From Phragmites australis (Eukaryota; Streptophyta; Magnoliopsida; Poales; Poaceae): DNA of 64,000 nt. Position numbers and translations under genes: made by a program. The DNA is taken from the NCBI RefSeq assembly GCF_958298935.1, contig NC_084921.1:33916001-33980000 (forward strand), read 5' to 3'. Positions within the stretch are counted from its first letter, which is position 1. Every line of letters begins with the position of its first letter. Below the pieces are notes generated by a model that had not been told where the DNA came from, ran no database searches, and worked only from the letters and a program-made list of their open reading frames with translations. This document shows, piece after piece, positions 12,968 through 23,739 of this stretch.

Positions 12968-14463
12968 CTGGAGCTGCGGTACATCCCTCACCACGACAAC
13001 GCTCTGGCCGACGACCTCTCCCACCTGGCCTCCTCTCGTGCTCGCGTCCTTGCCGGAGTCTTTGAAGAAAGACTCACATAGCCTTCCGTCCTGCCTGCCG
13101 AACAGGACGAAGGGGAAACCTCAAACTCAATTCAGGGGACCCCGGCGGCGCCCTCAGTGGGAAGCCCCGTCAGGGTGCCGCCGTCCGGCGAGTGCGCTGC
13201 ACTTGCTGAATGTTCTCAAGATGCCTCGTGGATAGACGACATCCGAGGGTACTTGAAGGAAAAGTTCCTCCCCGGGGATGAGGTGTCTGCCGAAAGAGTT
13301 GCTCGCCAGTCCAAACGCTATGCCATAGTAGATGGGGATCTCTACCGGCGTAGCGCAGGAGGCATCCTCCTGAAATGCATCTCCCCAGCAGAAGGCGGCG
13401 AGCTTCTCGCTGAGATCCATGAGGGCGAGTGCGGTGGCCATGTATCGTTCCGCACGCTGGTCGGGAAGGCCTTTCGGCAAGGTTTCTACTGGCCTACAGC
13501 CCTCCAGGATGCTTCCGAGATGGTTCGGTGCTGCAGGGTGTGCCAGTTCCATGCAAAGCAGATTCACCAGTCAGCTCAAGCTCTTCACACCATCCCCCTG
13601 TCATGGCCTTTCGCGGTCTGGGGTCTGGACATTATGGGTCCATTCCCCCGAGCAATCGGGGGCTATGAGTACCTCTACGTCGCCATCGACAAGTTCACCA
13701 AGTGGCCGGAGGCGGTCCCAGTCATCAAGGTGACCAAGAACACGACGCTCTAGTTCATCCGCGGCATCACCAGTCGCTTTGGTGTCCCGAACCGGATCAT
13801 CACCGACAACGGCACTTAGTTCACAAGTGCCCTGTTCGGGGACTACTGCGAAGACCTCGGCATCAAGCTCTGCTTCGCCTCCGTCGCTCATCCTCGGAGC
13901 AACGGGCAGGTCGAGCGCGCCAACTCGGAGATATTGAAAGGGCTCAAAACCCGGACCTATGACGTGCTCGCAAAGCACGGGAAGGGATGGGTTGACGAGT
14001 TGCCTGCCATGCTATGGGCAAACCGGACCACGCCAAGCCGCGCCACCAGGGAGACTCCTTTCTTCCTCATCTACGGCGCTGAGGCGGTCCTCCCCTCCGA
14101 GCTCACTCTAGGCTCCCCTCGGGTGCATGCCTACTCTGAAGGCGAACAGGAGCAGCAGAGGCGCGACGACGTCGACTATTTGGAAGAGCACCGGCGGCGT
14201 GCCGCCGTCCGAGCAGCTCGCTACCAGCAAAGCTTGCGACGCTATCACCAGCGCCACGTCTGGGCCCGGTCTCTCGAGGTGGGGGATCTAGTTCTCCGAT
14301 GCGTCCATAGCGCGAAGGAAGGAATAAGCTGTCCCCTATGTGGGAAGGCCCCTTTACCGTGATCGGTGTCCCGCGAGAAGGCTCCTTCCGGCTGGCTGCA
14401 GAAGATGGGCGACCGCTCCCTAACCCGTGGAACATCGAGCACCTGCGCAAGTTCTACCCGTAG
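12968..14463 (+). pseudogene. Element A archaeal-type RNase H tail and integrase remnant
   Basis: It begins within the second RNase H (LELRYIPHHDNALADDLSHL). The integrase follows, with zinc-binding HEGECGGH ... CCRVCQFH, catalytic-core D in LDIMGPFPRAIGGYEYLYVA, D in IITDNGT and E in ANSEILKGLKTRTYD. TAG stops lie at 13079, 13751 and 13817, all where B has CAG or CGG. A 1 bp deletion near 14315 shifts the frame before the C-terminus. The pol end is the TAG at 14461. Confidence 0.85.
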
Positions 14464-16144
14464 ATGGCCATGCTCGCGGCTCAGGTCAACCAGGCCGGGG
14501 GCTTCCCCTCCGCCCAAGTTGACCGGGGGCTACCTCTAGCTGGGTAAGTCACCCAACCTTGTAAAAAGATTGTCAATTCAGTATGTATTTCAATGAGCAA
14601 TCCTTATGTCAAATGTCATTTTTCCTTTTCTTTGGATTCCATATGTTTAATCTGTCTGGTGAGATGCTCGATTGTGCGAGAAAAGTTCGCTCTCTCTTTT
14701 TCCCCGCTGATAAAAGAATCCCGATCGGTATGCGCGCGGGCAGTTGCTGCTGGCTTACGTTCGATGTGGTAGGCTGTGGCGTTTGGTGTCGTGGCAGGCT
14801 CCCTGGTACTACCGAGTCCCTGGGGTTCTAGGTAATCCTATCGCTCGAGCCGCTCGAGTAGTCCGGAGCCTAGGCCCCAGGGGCGGGCTGTCGGTGCTCG
14901 GTCGGGTCTGTCATACCCGGGCGCCACCGAACCATAGGACCTCTAGGTTACGCCTCTGTCCGCTCTTGTCCGCCGGTCCGGGTATTCGAGAGGTCTCGGG
15001 TCGAAAACGAGAGCAGTCTATAATGAGTACCGCACTAACAGAGCGCACCAAGCAAAGAAATTCTCTATTTTCTCTTAAGTCGCAGATCGACAATCAAAGC
15101 AAAAGCAGCTCGACTGCGAGGGCCTCAGCGCCTAGGTCGCTGCTCGGCCCCAAGGGTCCTCGGGTGATCCTACCGCTCAAGCATGAGTGGTCGAGATCGC
15201 TCGACCCCGGGCACATCACGCGCCCCCTGGTGCTCGGGCTCCCGACCCCGGGAACCAAGTCCCCGGGCACCCCGAGCTCGGAGCGCATACCCTTCCTGGA
15301 TCGGTTGGCCGAAAGGCTGACAGCTGTCCGGTGAGTGGTTAAATTCAGACGAATTTACTTTCAATAATATTTTATTCCCGAGTCGTCCTAGGGGGCCCTC
15401 GTATTCTAATCTGCTCGGTGAGATGGTCTCCTCGCGCACAAAACCCTACCGTGTGTCCACTTTTTCCTAGAACGACAGAACGGTCCGCAGAAAGGTGTAC
15501 CATACGTGCGGTGATGTCTGACCGAAGTCTTTCATGGTGGTCGTGGTGTTTGGTCCGCTTTTAGGGCCCCGAGCACTACCGAGTTCCTGGGCGCCCTGGG
15601 TAATCCTTTCGCTCGAGCTGCTCGAGTAGTCTGGAGCCCAGGCCTCAGGGACGGACTGTTGGCGCTCGGTCCGGTCCGTCCTAAGCCCGGGCACCACCGA
15701 ACCATGGGGACTCTTGGTCGCATTCCCGCCCGCGCGTGTCTCCGGTCTGCTGACTGAGTGGTCGCAAGGCGAAAAAGTGTTCACCGGTCATGGCGTGCTC
15801 CGTGCTAGATCGACCTATCTCCCGAGCAAGGAAGTTCGTGCCTTTGTCTTTTGACTTAGCTGTTGCGGACTCGCGAAGTCTCGGGGGCTGAACGCACCGA
15901 GAAGGATGATCGGGACGACTCCGTTCTCGGGGAAGGAAAGGTCGGGGTCTGTCCGACTGAGTACTCCTCGGGGCATCAAGTAGAAACATCAGAAACAACA
16001 TCAAGCACTCAGAAGAATATCGGAGTTGCGACCCCAAAGAAAGGCTTCCATTATATTCACAAAAGAAGGGTAGCTGTTCTGAGGGATCACTCCCATATTT
16101 ACATCAAGTCAAGAAGAGAAGAAGAAGAAACTACTACAAAAAGC
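14464..16144. repeat. Element A non-coding spacer with two internal direct repeats
   Basis: Between the end of pol and the antisense gene there is no coding sequence. A block of about 135 bp occurs twice (about 14800-14940 and 15570-15710): a CTACCGAGT phrase, TGGGTAATCC, then the palindrome CTCGAGCTGCTCGAG or near variant, then GGAGCC(C/T)AGGC and a CGGTC(C/G)GGTC phrase. The same pair is present in B at 36390-36535 and 37150-37300. Confidence 0.75.
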
Positions 16145-19100
16145 CTAGTCGGAGTCGGAGTCGGAGCCTTCGTGGCCGCTCCTCGGGACTGGCAGCGGCG
16201 GCACCTCCCGCTTGAAACCCGCCGCCACCGCTGCGGCGGTGCTCCGAACTGCCTCCCGGGCGGCCTCCTCCTCGGCTTCAACCACCCCTTCCCGAGCTGG
16301 CTCCAGCGGGAAGTTCGGGTCTCAGCTCCGGTAGCAAGCCAGGACATGTTCGGCCACTGCTTGGGCCAAGCCACGCCCCTCCCGGGCGGCGAGTTCCTGG
16401 ACGGCCCTGGGCAGCGCCTCGAGGCGCTTGCAGACCTGCTGGAAGCCTAGGGCGTACCGGCCAGGGCCTCCCACCTTCGTCTCCACGATAAGTTGCCCGA
16501 GTCCGGCCACCGCCACAGACCACTGCATCCGCCAGAGGATGTCATCCAGCATCAGCTGCAGGCTGGCCCGTGCAACCGAGGCGGCTTCGAGCTCCTCCTT
16601 CGCGTTCCGCAGCTGTTCCTCGAGCCCTTGGCCCCCGACCGCGCCAGAAGAGCAGGCGCAGGGTGCATGGCCGGCAGCCAGCTTCGCCTGCCCCACCAGC
16701 TCGGACAGGGCCCGCTCGCGGGCGGCCAGCTCCGCCTCGGACTTGGCGATCCGCTCCTCCCTAGCAGCAGCGCCCGCCGCCGCCTCGGCAGCCTTCGACT
16801 CCCGGTGGGCCAGTAGGTCCTCCCGGACGCCTAAGTCCTCCGCCGTTATCTCAGCATCGACCTCCCGGATGGCGACGTCCTCCTCCCGGCGTTGGAGATC
16901 CCGTTCGACGTCCTGGAGTTCCGCCGCATAGTGCTGGAGCTCGGCGTGGGTCTGGTCGGCTTCGCTTTTCTGGCGAGCTAGATCGGCCAGGAGGGCCTCC
17001 GCTGCCCTCTCGCGGTTCCCCGTCGCCTCCTCCCGCTCCTGCGCCTGCCTCTCCCTGGCAAGGGCCTCGGCAGCCTGCTGCCGCGACGCCTCAGCCAGGC
17101 GGGCGGCGTCTTCCCGCTCCCGCGCGACCTCCGCGCGGGTGTCCTCCAAAACCTTCCGCTCCCGCGCGACCTCCGCGCGAGCCTCCTCCATGGCGCGCTG
17201 TTTGTCCTCGTTGGCGGCGCACACCGCGATGAGGCGGGATTCGAAAGAGCGCCAAGCAGTGGTAAGCTGCGTTATCTCTGTGGCTAGAGAGGCGCGCTCC
17301 TCCTCCTGCTGCACCACCTCCCCCGCTAAGGCCACTTCCAGCTGCCCGATCACCTCCCGGGCGCTCTCAAGCACGACCGGGAAAGGTTCGGCGGGCTGGC
17401 TGGGTGGCGGCTGGGCGCTGGGTCCCCTGCGAGCCTCCTCTGGGGGGCTCGGGGTCCCCGAAAACTTCCATGCGGTCATCCGCCCTGGGCTCGGTGTGCT
17501 CGGGGGGGGGGGGGGGGGGGCTCGGACGGCGGCTGTGTCTCTGTCTCGGCCACCGCATCCGCCGGCCCCTTCTCGGCCGCCGCTTCCGCCGGCCCCATCT
17601 CCGCCGCCACGTCCATCGGCCCTGTTTCCACCACCATGTACGCTGGCCCCGGCTCCGCCGGTGCGCTCGGCTCGGGCGCACTCGGCTCGAGGGCTGGCGC
17701 CGGCCTCGATGCCTCCGACTGCCCCTGGCCTTCGGTGGCGCCCGCGGGTGGCCTGCAGGAGAAGGACAAAGATCAGAACCAAATCCCGGAGCTTAGTTCG
17801 GGCGAGGCACGCTCGAGAAAGAATGAAGGACAAGACTTACGTGGTTGTGGGCCTTCGGTACTACCATTTCGCTGCCGGAATCCTGAACTCTGGGCTCGAT
17901 GGCGCTGGCCCGGAGTCCTCCCTCCTCCTCTTCCACCGGGGGTTCTGCGGGGCCGCCGCATGGTCTCCGGCGCCGGGTCGGGCCCCAACCGAACAAGGCG
18001 CGGCTCCAGAACTGGGAATGCCGCCCCCACCGATGGCCACGGCGGGGACTCCGGCATAGGAGTGAAGAGCCGGGGACGCTTCCCCCGGTCCTCTGACTCT
18101 GGCGCCGCTCCGCTGCCGGCGGTGCCTCCTCCTCCGGTGTGGTGGCTGCTGCCCGTAGCGGCCCCACAGCTGGCCTGCGGCTCGCCGCTTGCGGTGCCCG
18201 GGCCACCAGTCCGCGCTGGACCACTCGCGGCCCCCTCACCGGCCGCCTCATCCAACCCAGGGGTCTCCGTGACCTCGGGGCTCCGGCTCCTCGGCCGGTC
18301 GACCAACCCCTGGGCGTCGAATTCTGGCAGCTTCGCCTGGATCGCCACCCGCTCGGGATTGGCGCAGAGCGCCATTTCCTTCCACGGGAGCTTCGCCCAG
18401 CTCATCTCATCCACGCCAGTCACCACCCGGAGCATGCCCTTCAACTCTGCCAGGCCCAGGTCCCCGTCCACGCCGATCTGGGTCCGGGTGATGTCCTCAG
18501 GCCCGGTGTAGAGCCAGCAGGGCCGGGCCTGTCCCGCAGGGGCACCAAGCGGTGGCGCAAGAAGTCCGCCACCACCATCACTGAGGTGAGCCCGGCGTCG
18601 CATAGGAAACCGATGCGCTCGAAGACCGGCTCCAGCCATGCATCCGACTGCGGCGGTACCTCCCAGGTTGCCTTCTGGGGCTCCGCCGCCACCTCCGGCA
18701 GGGCGAGACGGTCGTGGGGGTCGACGTCGACGTAGAACCAATCACGCCGCCACTCCTCCCACTTGCTTCGCAGCACCTGGGGGATGTATCGCTCCCCCAG
18801 GCCGTCCCGCAGCCGAAAATTACAGCAGCCCGCGACGTCCGCGGTGGAGTAGCCCCGCTTCTTCCCGGCAGGTTGCAGCGCGAAGAAATGCCGGAAGAGA
18901 GTCACCGACGGCGCCACTCCCACGAACATCTCGCAGTAGTGGGCAAAGACCGCCAGGATGACGACCGAATTGGGGCTCAGGTGCACAAGCTGAATGCCGT
19001 AGGTGTCGAGGACTTGAAGAAAAAACGTGGAGAACGGCGGTACCAGCCCCACCGCCACGAAAGATGTGAACAGGACGATGCGCCCCGGGCGGGTCGTCGC

Positions 19101-19238
19101 CGGCGGGAATCTCGCCGGCGTCACCACCAGGGCCCCCTGCTGGCCCTCGGGGACCAACAGCTTCCTGATCTTCCCCGCCGCCTCTTTGTTTGTCAGGCGA
19201 GACTCTGGCAATACGTGGCTTCCTCCAGCTCTCAGCAT
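16145..19238 (-). pseudogene. Element A antisense spliced gene (Transposase_28-type domain plus coiled coil), frameshifted
   Basis: Runs opposite to gag-pol. Exon 1 is 19238-17841, starting MLRAGGSHVLPESRLTNKE. Its first 240 residues hold the Putative gypsy type transposon domain (PF04195), including LFTSFVAVGLVPPFSTFF and LRSKWEEWRRDWFYVDVDP. The donor is CCAC then GTAAGT; the acceptor CTCCTGCAG; exon 2 is 17752-16145. Exon 2 starts Pro/Ala-rich and becomes a heptad-rich coiled coil of Ala, Glu and Arg (EARAEVARERKVLEDTRAE, LARERQAQEREE). Both exons align with B. Breaks: a frameshift near 18530, a long G run at 17503-17520 that shifts frame, and TGA at 16320-16322 where B has AGA. The family's role is unknown; a structural or regulatory element protein is an inference. 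Confidence 0.75.
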
Positions 19239-19384
19239 TTCGTCGGGGAGGGAGATGGTTCGGTCGGTGGGGAGGAAGAAGTGCTCTGATCACCTAGGGG
19301 GATCCTAAGGGCTCAAGAGCGAAAAGAAAGCAAGGGCGGGGTCGCAAGATGGCGTAAAGAGGGGGGCGGTTCGCTCCCCTCCTC

Positions 19385-19393
19385 CTTTTATAC
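19385..19393 (-). promoter_or_regulatory. TATA box of the element A antisense gene
   Basis: The minus strand reads GGTATAAAAGGAGG about 150 bases upstream of the antisense ATG. Element B has GATATAAAAGGGGG at the same distance, so the box is conserved between the two copies. Confidence 0.7.
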
Positions 19394-19788
19394 CTCCGGG
19401 AATTCAAACGACTCCTGCCACAGCGCCCTCGGCGGGACGTTTTTTCCTCGATCGACGCAACTGCCAGGCGAGTCTCCCACAAATCGTGCGGTGTCAGCGG
19501 TTGCCAGGCGTATTTCCCTCGATTAGCGCGACTACTGCGCGTGCCGCCTGCCCCGTCATCACGGGGCTCCCGTCCCGCTATCACACCCTTTGGGAGTTGT
19601 GTGGACGCGTGTCCGTTCGGCTCCCCCGTTGTGCCGTACCAAAGGCCCGGACCGAAGGGGCCACCTTCTGAAAGCTTGCCACGTGGCGTCCATGCCGGCT
19701 TCGGCCTCGTTCGCGACGAAGGGCCCATCCACAGTCTCTGGGCCATCGCCTGCCAATGGGCCCGGGGGCTACTGTCGGTGTATCAGGA

Positions 19789-20062
19789 GTGAATGTACTC
19801 TTTCACTTCACCGGCAGTGAAACTATTTTCACTATCGGTCATCCTATTAAGCCAGCAGTGAAGGTACTCTTTCAGTGTCGGTGCTATTGAGCCAGCAGTG
19901 AATGTACTCTTTCACTTCACCGGCAGTGAAACTACTTTCACTATCGGTCGTCCTATTAAGCCAGCAGTGAAGGTACTCTTTCACAGTCGGTGCTCATATT
20001 GAGCCGGTAGTGAAAGCCCTCCCCTATATAATTGCTCGACGCCCACTGTCGGTGTAACAGGA
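19789..20062. repeat. 274 bp insert in LTR A: tandem units resembling CACTA subterminal repeats
   Basis: The LTR start TGTCGGTGTATCAGGA (19773-19788) is repeated as TGTCGGTGTAACAGGA at 20047-20062, bracketing the insert. Inside, a unit of about 109 bp beginning GTGAATGTACTCTTTCACTT occurs nearly twice, with CACCGGCAGTGAAAC, GCCAGCAGTGAAGG and GAGCCGGTAGTGAAAG. These phrases resemble the subterminal motifs of the surrounding CACTA element. Confidence 0.75.
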
Positions 20063-20309
20063 ACCAGGGGTCCCCGAATCCCGAGGCCAGGCCAGCCACC
20101 CGCCACATGGCGCCATCCTGCGAGGGCTTTCCTGTAGGATGAGAAAATACCAAGTCCCGGGAGAAGGTGCTCGGGGCCACGGTCGGTGGTCCCCGAGTCC
20201 CCCAGTTCCCTGATGATCCACGGAGTCTAAGTACCGGGAAGAAAGTGCTCGGGGAGGTGTACGGTCACCCCCGAGCACCCTAGTCCCCCGACGTTCAGAA
20301 GAGCTAAGT

Positions 20310-20500
20310 TCTGGGAGAGAGTGCTCGGGGCTGCGCGCGGCAGCCCCCGAGCACTCGGTTCCGAGGGTCCGTGTAAGAGTGCTCGGGAGAGAGTGCTCGG
20401 GGCTGCACGTAGCAGCCCCCGAGCACTCGGTTCCCCGAAGGTCCGTGCAAGAGTGCTCGGGGCTGCACGTGGCAGCCTCCGAGCACTCGGTTCCCCGAAG
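20310..20500. repeat. Palindromic unit array in LTR A (about 3 units)
   Basis: Units read GTGCTCGGGGCTGC, a loop such as ACGTG, then GCAGCCCCCGAGCAC, so each can fold into a stem of about 14 bp. The first unit has GCGCG in the loop and the second ACGTA; only the third keeps CACGTG. This is the same array as in B (5 and 6 units). Confidence 0.85.
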
Positions 20501-21459
20501 GTCCGTGCAAGAGTGCTCAGGGATGTAAACAGTACCCCCGAGGGACCCACCGTCGATGTGTCAACCGGTCAAAGGCCCGAGGCCGCATTTAATGAGTGTG
20601 CGTGGCCTGACATCTCCAACTGCTCCCGCCGCGTCAGTTCCTGCCATGTTCTGGCAGAGAGGCATGGGGTCATTAATTGCACGGGTCCCGTCCCGTGCCA
20701 TCCGGCTCGTCTCGGGATAACGTCGTGAGGATCAAAGCGTTTCGTCTGCCGTGCTGCTGTGGCAGGGGAACAAGACAGGACGGGCACGCCGGGTTGCTCT
20801 GCGGCTGCCCGGTGGGCCTTCTCCAAGGCGCCCGTTGCCAGGGCATTTATGGTGACGGGCGACCAGGCGTGCGACGCATTTTCCAACCCCGGTCATTTCG
20901 CCCAGAAGAAATGATGACACCCTTTCCATTCATGGTGTCTTGGAACTCGTGCCCCCTCCTTTCCGTTCGGGGCATGTCTCGGTCGGCGGGTACTTAAAGC
21001 CGCTGGCAGCACAGAGGAGAAGAAGAGAAAAAGGAAAAAAACACCCAACATCGGAACATCGAGAAACCCAACACCCGACATCCAACATCCAAGATCCAAA
21101 GCTCGAAGATCAACCGATCGACGACAAGAGGAAGCCTGAGCCCAGTTCTAACCGAAGAACAAGGAGCCCCAAGCTCTTAGATAGGCCATTATTCTTGTAA
21201 CCAGCAACATCCTTGAGGGACTTCCTCAGGACAGTTATAGCATCCATACAGGAGTAGGGTATTACGCCCCCGTGCGGCCCGAACTTGTCTAAACTCCGGT
21301 GCATTTACTCCTTTCTGCACTAGGTCAACTCCCCCACCACCGGCCGTTGCATTCATTCCCATTTATTTCTCTGACGAACTTATTCAGGATCATCCCCCCG
21401 GCCGAATCTCTAAAAAGAGGTCTCTCAGGATCCCTATGATAGGAGTTAATCCTCCGACA

Positions 21460-23084
21460 CCCACCCTCTGACACTTAAAAAAAAATTTGGCATGTGCCCT
21501 CCACCCCGAAATGCCTCCCACCGCCTCCTCCTCGACGCCGTCGTCCCCTCTGCATCCTCCCCAACGCCATCATCCCCGGAGCCCCATCGTCCCTATCCCG
21601 AAGGCCGTTGTCCCCTTCCTCGGAGCCCCACCATCCCCATCCCGGAGGCCGCCGTCTCCGTCCCCGACGTCGTCGTCCCCCGTCCCGCTAGTGCCGCCAT
21701 CGTCCGCGCTCGCCCGCCTCGCCGACCGATAGAGCAAAGGTAAATTGTATCATCACCTCCCTCCCTACTCTGTTAATCTGGATAGCAGTTGCATGTGCTT
21801 TATACTCTGTGATGAAAGAATGCACTGAGACTGGGTTTGATTTCTGAGTACACTAGAATAGATCTGGATGTTACTTGTTGTATGTTCGGTTCTGTACTTG
21901 TACACTGAGAAATTCATGTTGGTTTGGCTATCCAGTGCTATACATATTAAATTGATCCCTGGATGTGTGTGCTATGGGTTCAAAGTTTGTCTAATATACT
22001 TGATACTTTGTAAATTGTTATGTTAGCTTCGCTGAGCAGTTATTTTGCAAACTGATATTCAGTTCTCCTACCTCGGCACTTTCTTATTTGTTCTGTTCGG
22101 AGTTTGTGCACTTTGTTGGTATAGCAGCCATGTTGATGATGATGTCTTAAATTTTGAAGAAATCAGGTTCTATTTGCTAGCTGAAATCTCAGAAACATTA
22201 GTTTGTCTATGATGTATTTACTAGAACAATTAGGGAGCAGAACTTTAACAGTTCTGGGGCTAATTGTTACTCAATATCTGAGAGCACCTTTACACAAATT
22301 ATGTTCTTGTTGTCCATTACTTTCTGTATACATGATGAGAGATATTGTCCTTTATGGCTTGTTGTCTTTTTATCTTAAGATCATGTGTAATGAATACTCT
22401 TGAATATTCTCTTGTATTTTGATATGTGGTATAATATCCATACTTTTGAAATACTAGTTGGTTTGTCTATCCAGTGCAATACTAGTTCAGAGAGCATTAG
22501 TGTGGTTTATAGTATATCATTTTTGCATATTCTATGAAATTTAGGACTGCTATGACATGGTATGTTGTTCATCATAGTCAGTAAAGTGGAGTGTTCTTCA
22601 GTTAGGAGGAATACAACGCATACGTTAATGGATTCAAATAAGCTTGTTACATAGGATATAAGTCCAAACATAAGAAGAAGTGTGATGTCACGTGTAAATA
22701 TATTATAATTCTAGTTCTGGTTGTAATCATCATTATTTTGCTATGTAAGATGATGTGACTTGTAAAATGAGTGTGTAATTTATCAGTAACTTTATGCATA
22801 TTTTGCTTCGTAAGATGTGATATATTTTTTTGTTAAATGTGGTTATAATGTACTCAATTACAATATTATATGTGTATACATTCTATCTACCTGTGAGAAC
22901 TATTACATATATATGTGTGACATGAATTACTATGTATTAGTAAAGGTGTCTTTATTATTGATTTACATTACATATGTCTCATTGTATACATGTATTGAGT
23001 GGGAGGGAGACAGAGAGATCAAGGAGAGAGAGGGAGGACAGAGAGGTAGAACAGGGCCGCAGTAGAAGGGGGGAGGCACAACAC
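21460..23084 (+). other. CACTA internal segment with a GC-rich exon-like block, unidentified
   Basis: From about 21490 to 21743 the DNA is GC-rich and open in two frames, rich in Pro, Ser and Arg. It ends in GAGCAAAG followed by GTAAATTG, a plausible donor. The following 1.3 kb is T-rich and intron-like. The start codon is ambiguous and the peptide matches nothing I know. It may be a captured first exon or a first exon of the CACTA element itself. Confidence 0.4.
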
Positions 23085-23338
23085 TGCTGGCTGAAGCTTT
23101 CAGCCGACAGTGATGTCCTGAGAATCACTGTCGGCTGAAACCACCAGCCGGTAGTGATACTCAGGACATCACGCCGGCTGAATCCTTTAGCCGGTAATGA
23201 TAACCCATTTTACTGCCGGTCCACAGAGCCGGCAGTGATAATCCCCGACTATCACTGTCCGTTACCCACTGCCGACTTTAAAACTGGTAGTAAAGAAGGT
23301 TTAGGAACCGACAGAGATTGGGGTTTCTGTAGTAGTTT
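23085..23338. repeat. CACTA 3'-type subterminal repeats and an internal terminal-like sequence
   Basis: Contains the hairpin-forming pair CCGACAGTGATGTCC and GGACATCAC, CCGGTAGTGATACTC, GCCGGCAGTGATAATC and related phrases. It ends GGTTTCTGTAGTAG, whose inverse CTACTACAGAAACC resembles the left CACTA end. This is either the original right end of the element or the end of a second nested CACTA copy. Confidence 0.7.
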
Positions 23339-23476
23339 TAGCGAACTAGATGCTGGTTATTATTTTGGGAGAGTTTTCTTCGAATTTTAGTGGAATTCGG
23401 GTCTGCTGTTACTGTTCTCTGGTCTTGTTACTCTCGCATGTGCTTTGATTTCGTTTTTTTCTCCTCATGCGTGCAG

Positions 23477-23563
23477 CTCTAGGGATTAGCGCATCGCCGT
23501 CCGAGGAGAACATGTGGTACTTCAATGTCATGATCCTTGGCCCTGTGCAGTCACCCTAAGAAG
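23477..23563 (+). pseudogene. Exon of a UBC13-type (UBC35/36) ubiquitin-conjugating E2, captured and decayed
   Basis: An 87 bp block flanked by an acceptor (GCGTGCAG) and a donor (GAAG then GTGTCT) encodes LGISASPSEENMWYFNVMIL followed by GPVQSP, a stop and E. The ISASPSEENM-YFNVMILGP-QSPYEG stretch is diagnostic of UBC13/UBE2N, the E2 that makes Lys63-linked ubiquitin chains with a UEV partner. Differences from the family are R to W, P to L, A to V and a TAA at the conserved Tyr. The DNA before it (23339-23476) looks like the preceding intron. Only this exon is seen; the active-site Cys exon is absent. It lies between two candidate right ends of the CACTA element, so it was probably captured by the transposon. 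Confidence 0.82.
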
Positions 23564-23739
23564 GTGTCTCCTTTTTCTGAGTCTAGTTGACATATTGGTG
23601 TATTGTAATATGTGTGCTTCTAATGTTTTAATGTTTGTACTGAGTTTAGCTGGTATGTTGGTGTATTGTAGTGATTGGAATGTAGGTGGCTGTAGCTTGA
23701 TGTATGAAGCCGGCTCATTTTTGTTTTTTTTAAATAGTA

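Larger units (their letters stand above)
12062..21459 (+). mobile_element. Element A: 5'-truncated Tat-type Ty3/gypsy retrotransposon
   Basis: Closely related to element B (28346-43054). It has no 5' LTR, primer site or gag N-terminus: similarity to B starts abruptly at GGGGCCCGAGCCAGGC. It keeps the end of gag, the protease, integrase, the antisense spliced gene and a 3' LTR. A deletion removed reverse transcriptase and most RNase H. No target duplication can be recognised because the left end is lost. It lies inside the CACTA element, in the transposase gene. Confidence 0.85.
19773..21459 (+). repeat. Element A 3' LTR (1,687 bp, includes a 274 bp insertion)
   Basis: It begins TGTCGGTGTATCAGGA straight after the polypurine-like GGGCCCGGGGGCTAC and ends CTCCGACA. 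It aligns with the LTRs of B over its length, except for the 274 bp insert at 19789-20062. It carries about three palindromic units. Compared with B the sequence is clearly more diverged, including loss of the TATATAAAA box. Confidence 0.88.

Noticed and set aside
17503..17520. Long G run in element A as a possible G-quadruplex control site
   Set aside because: More simply a slippage-prone homopolymer, possibly a sequencing or assembly artefact; it only shifts the antisense frame.
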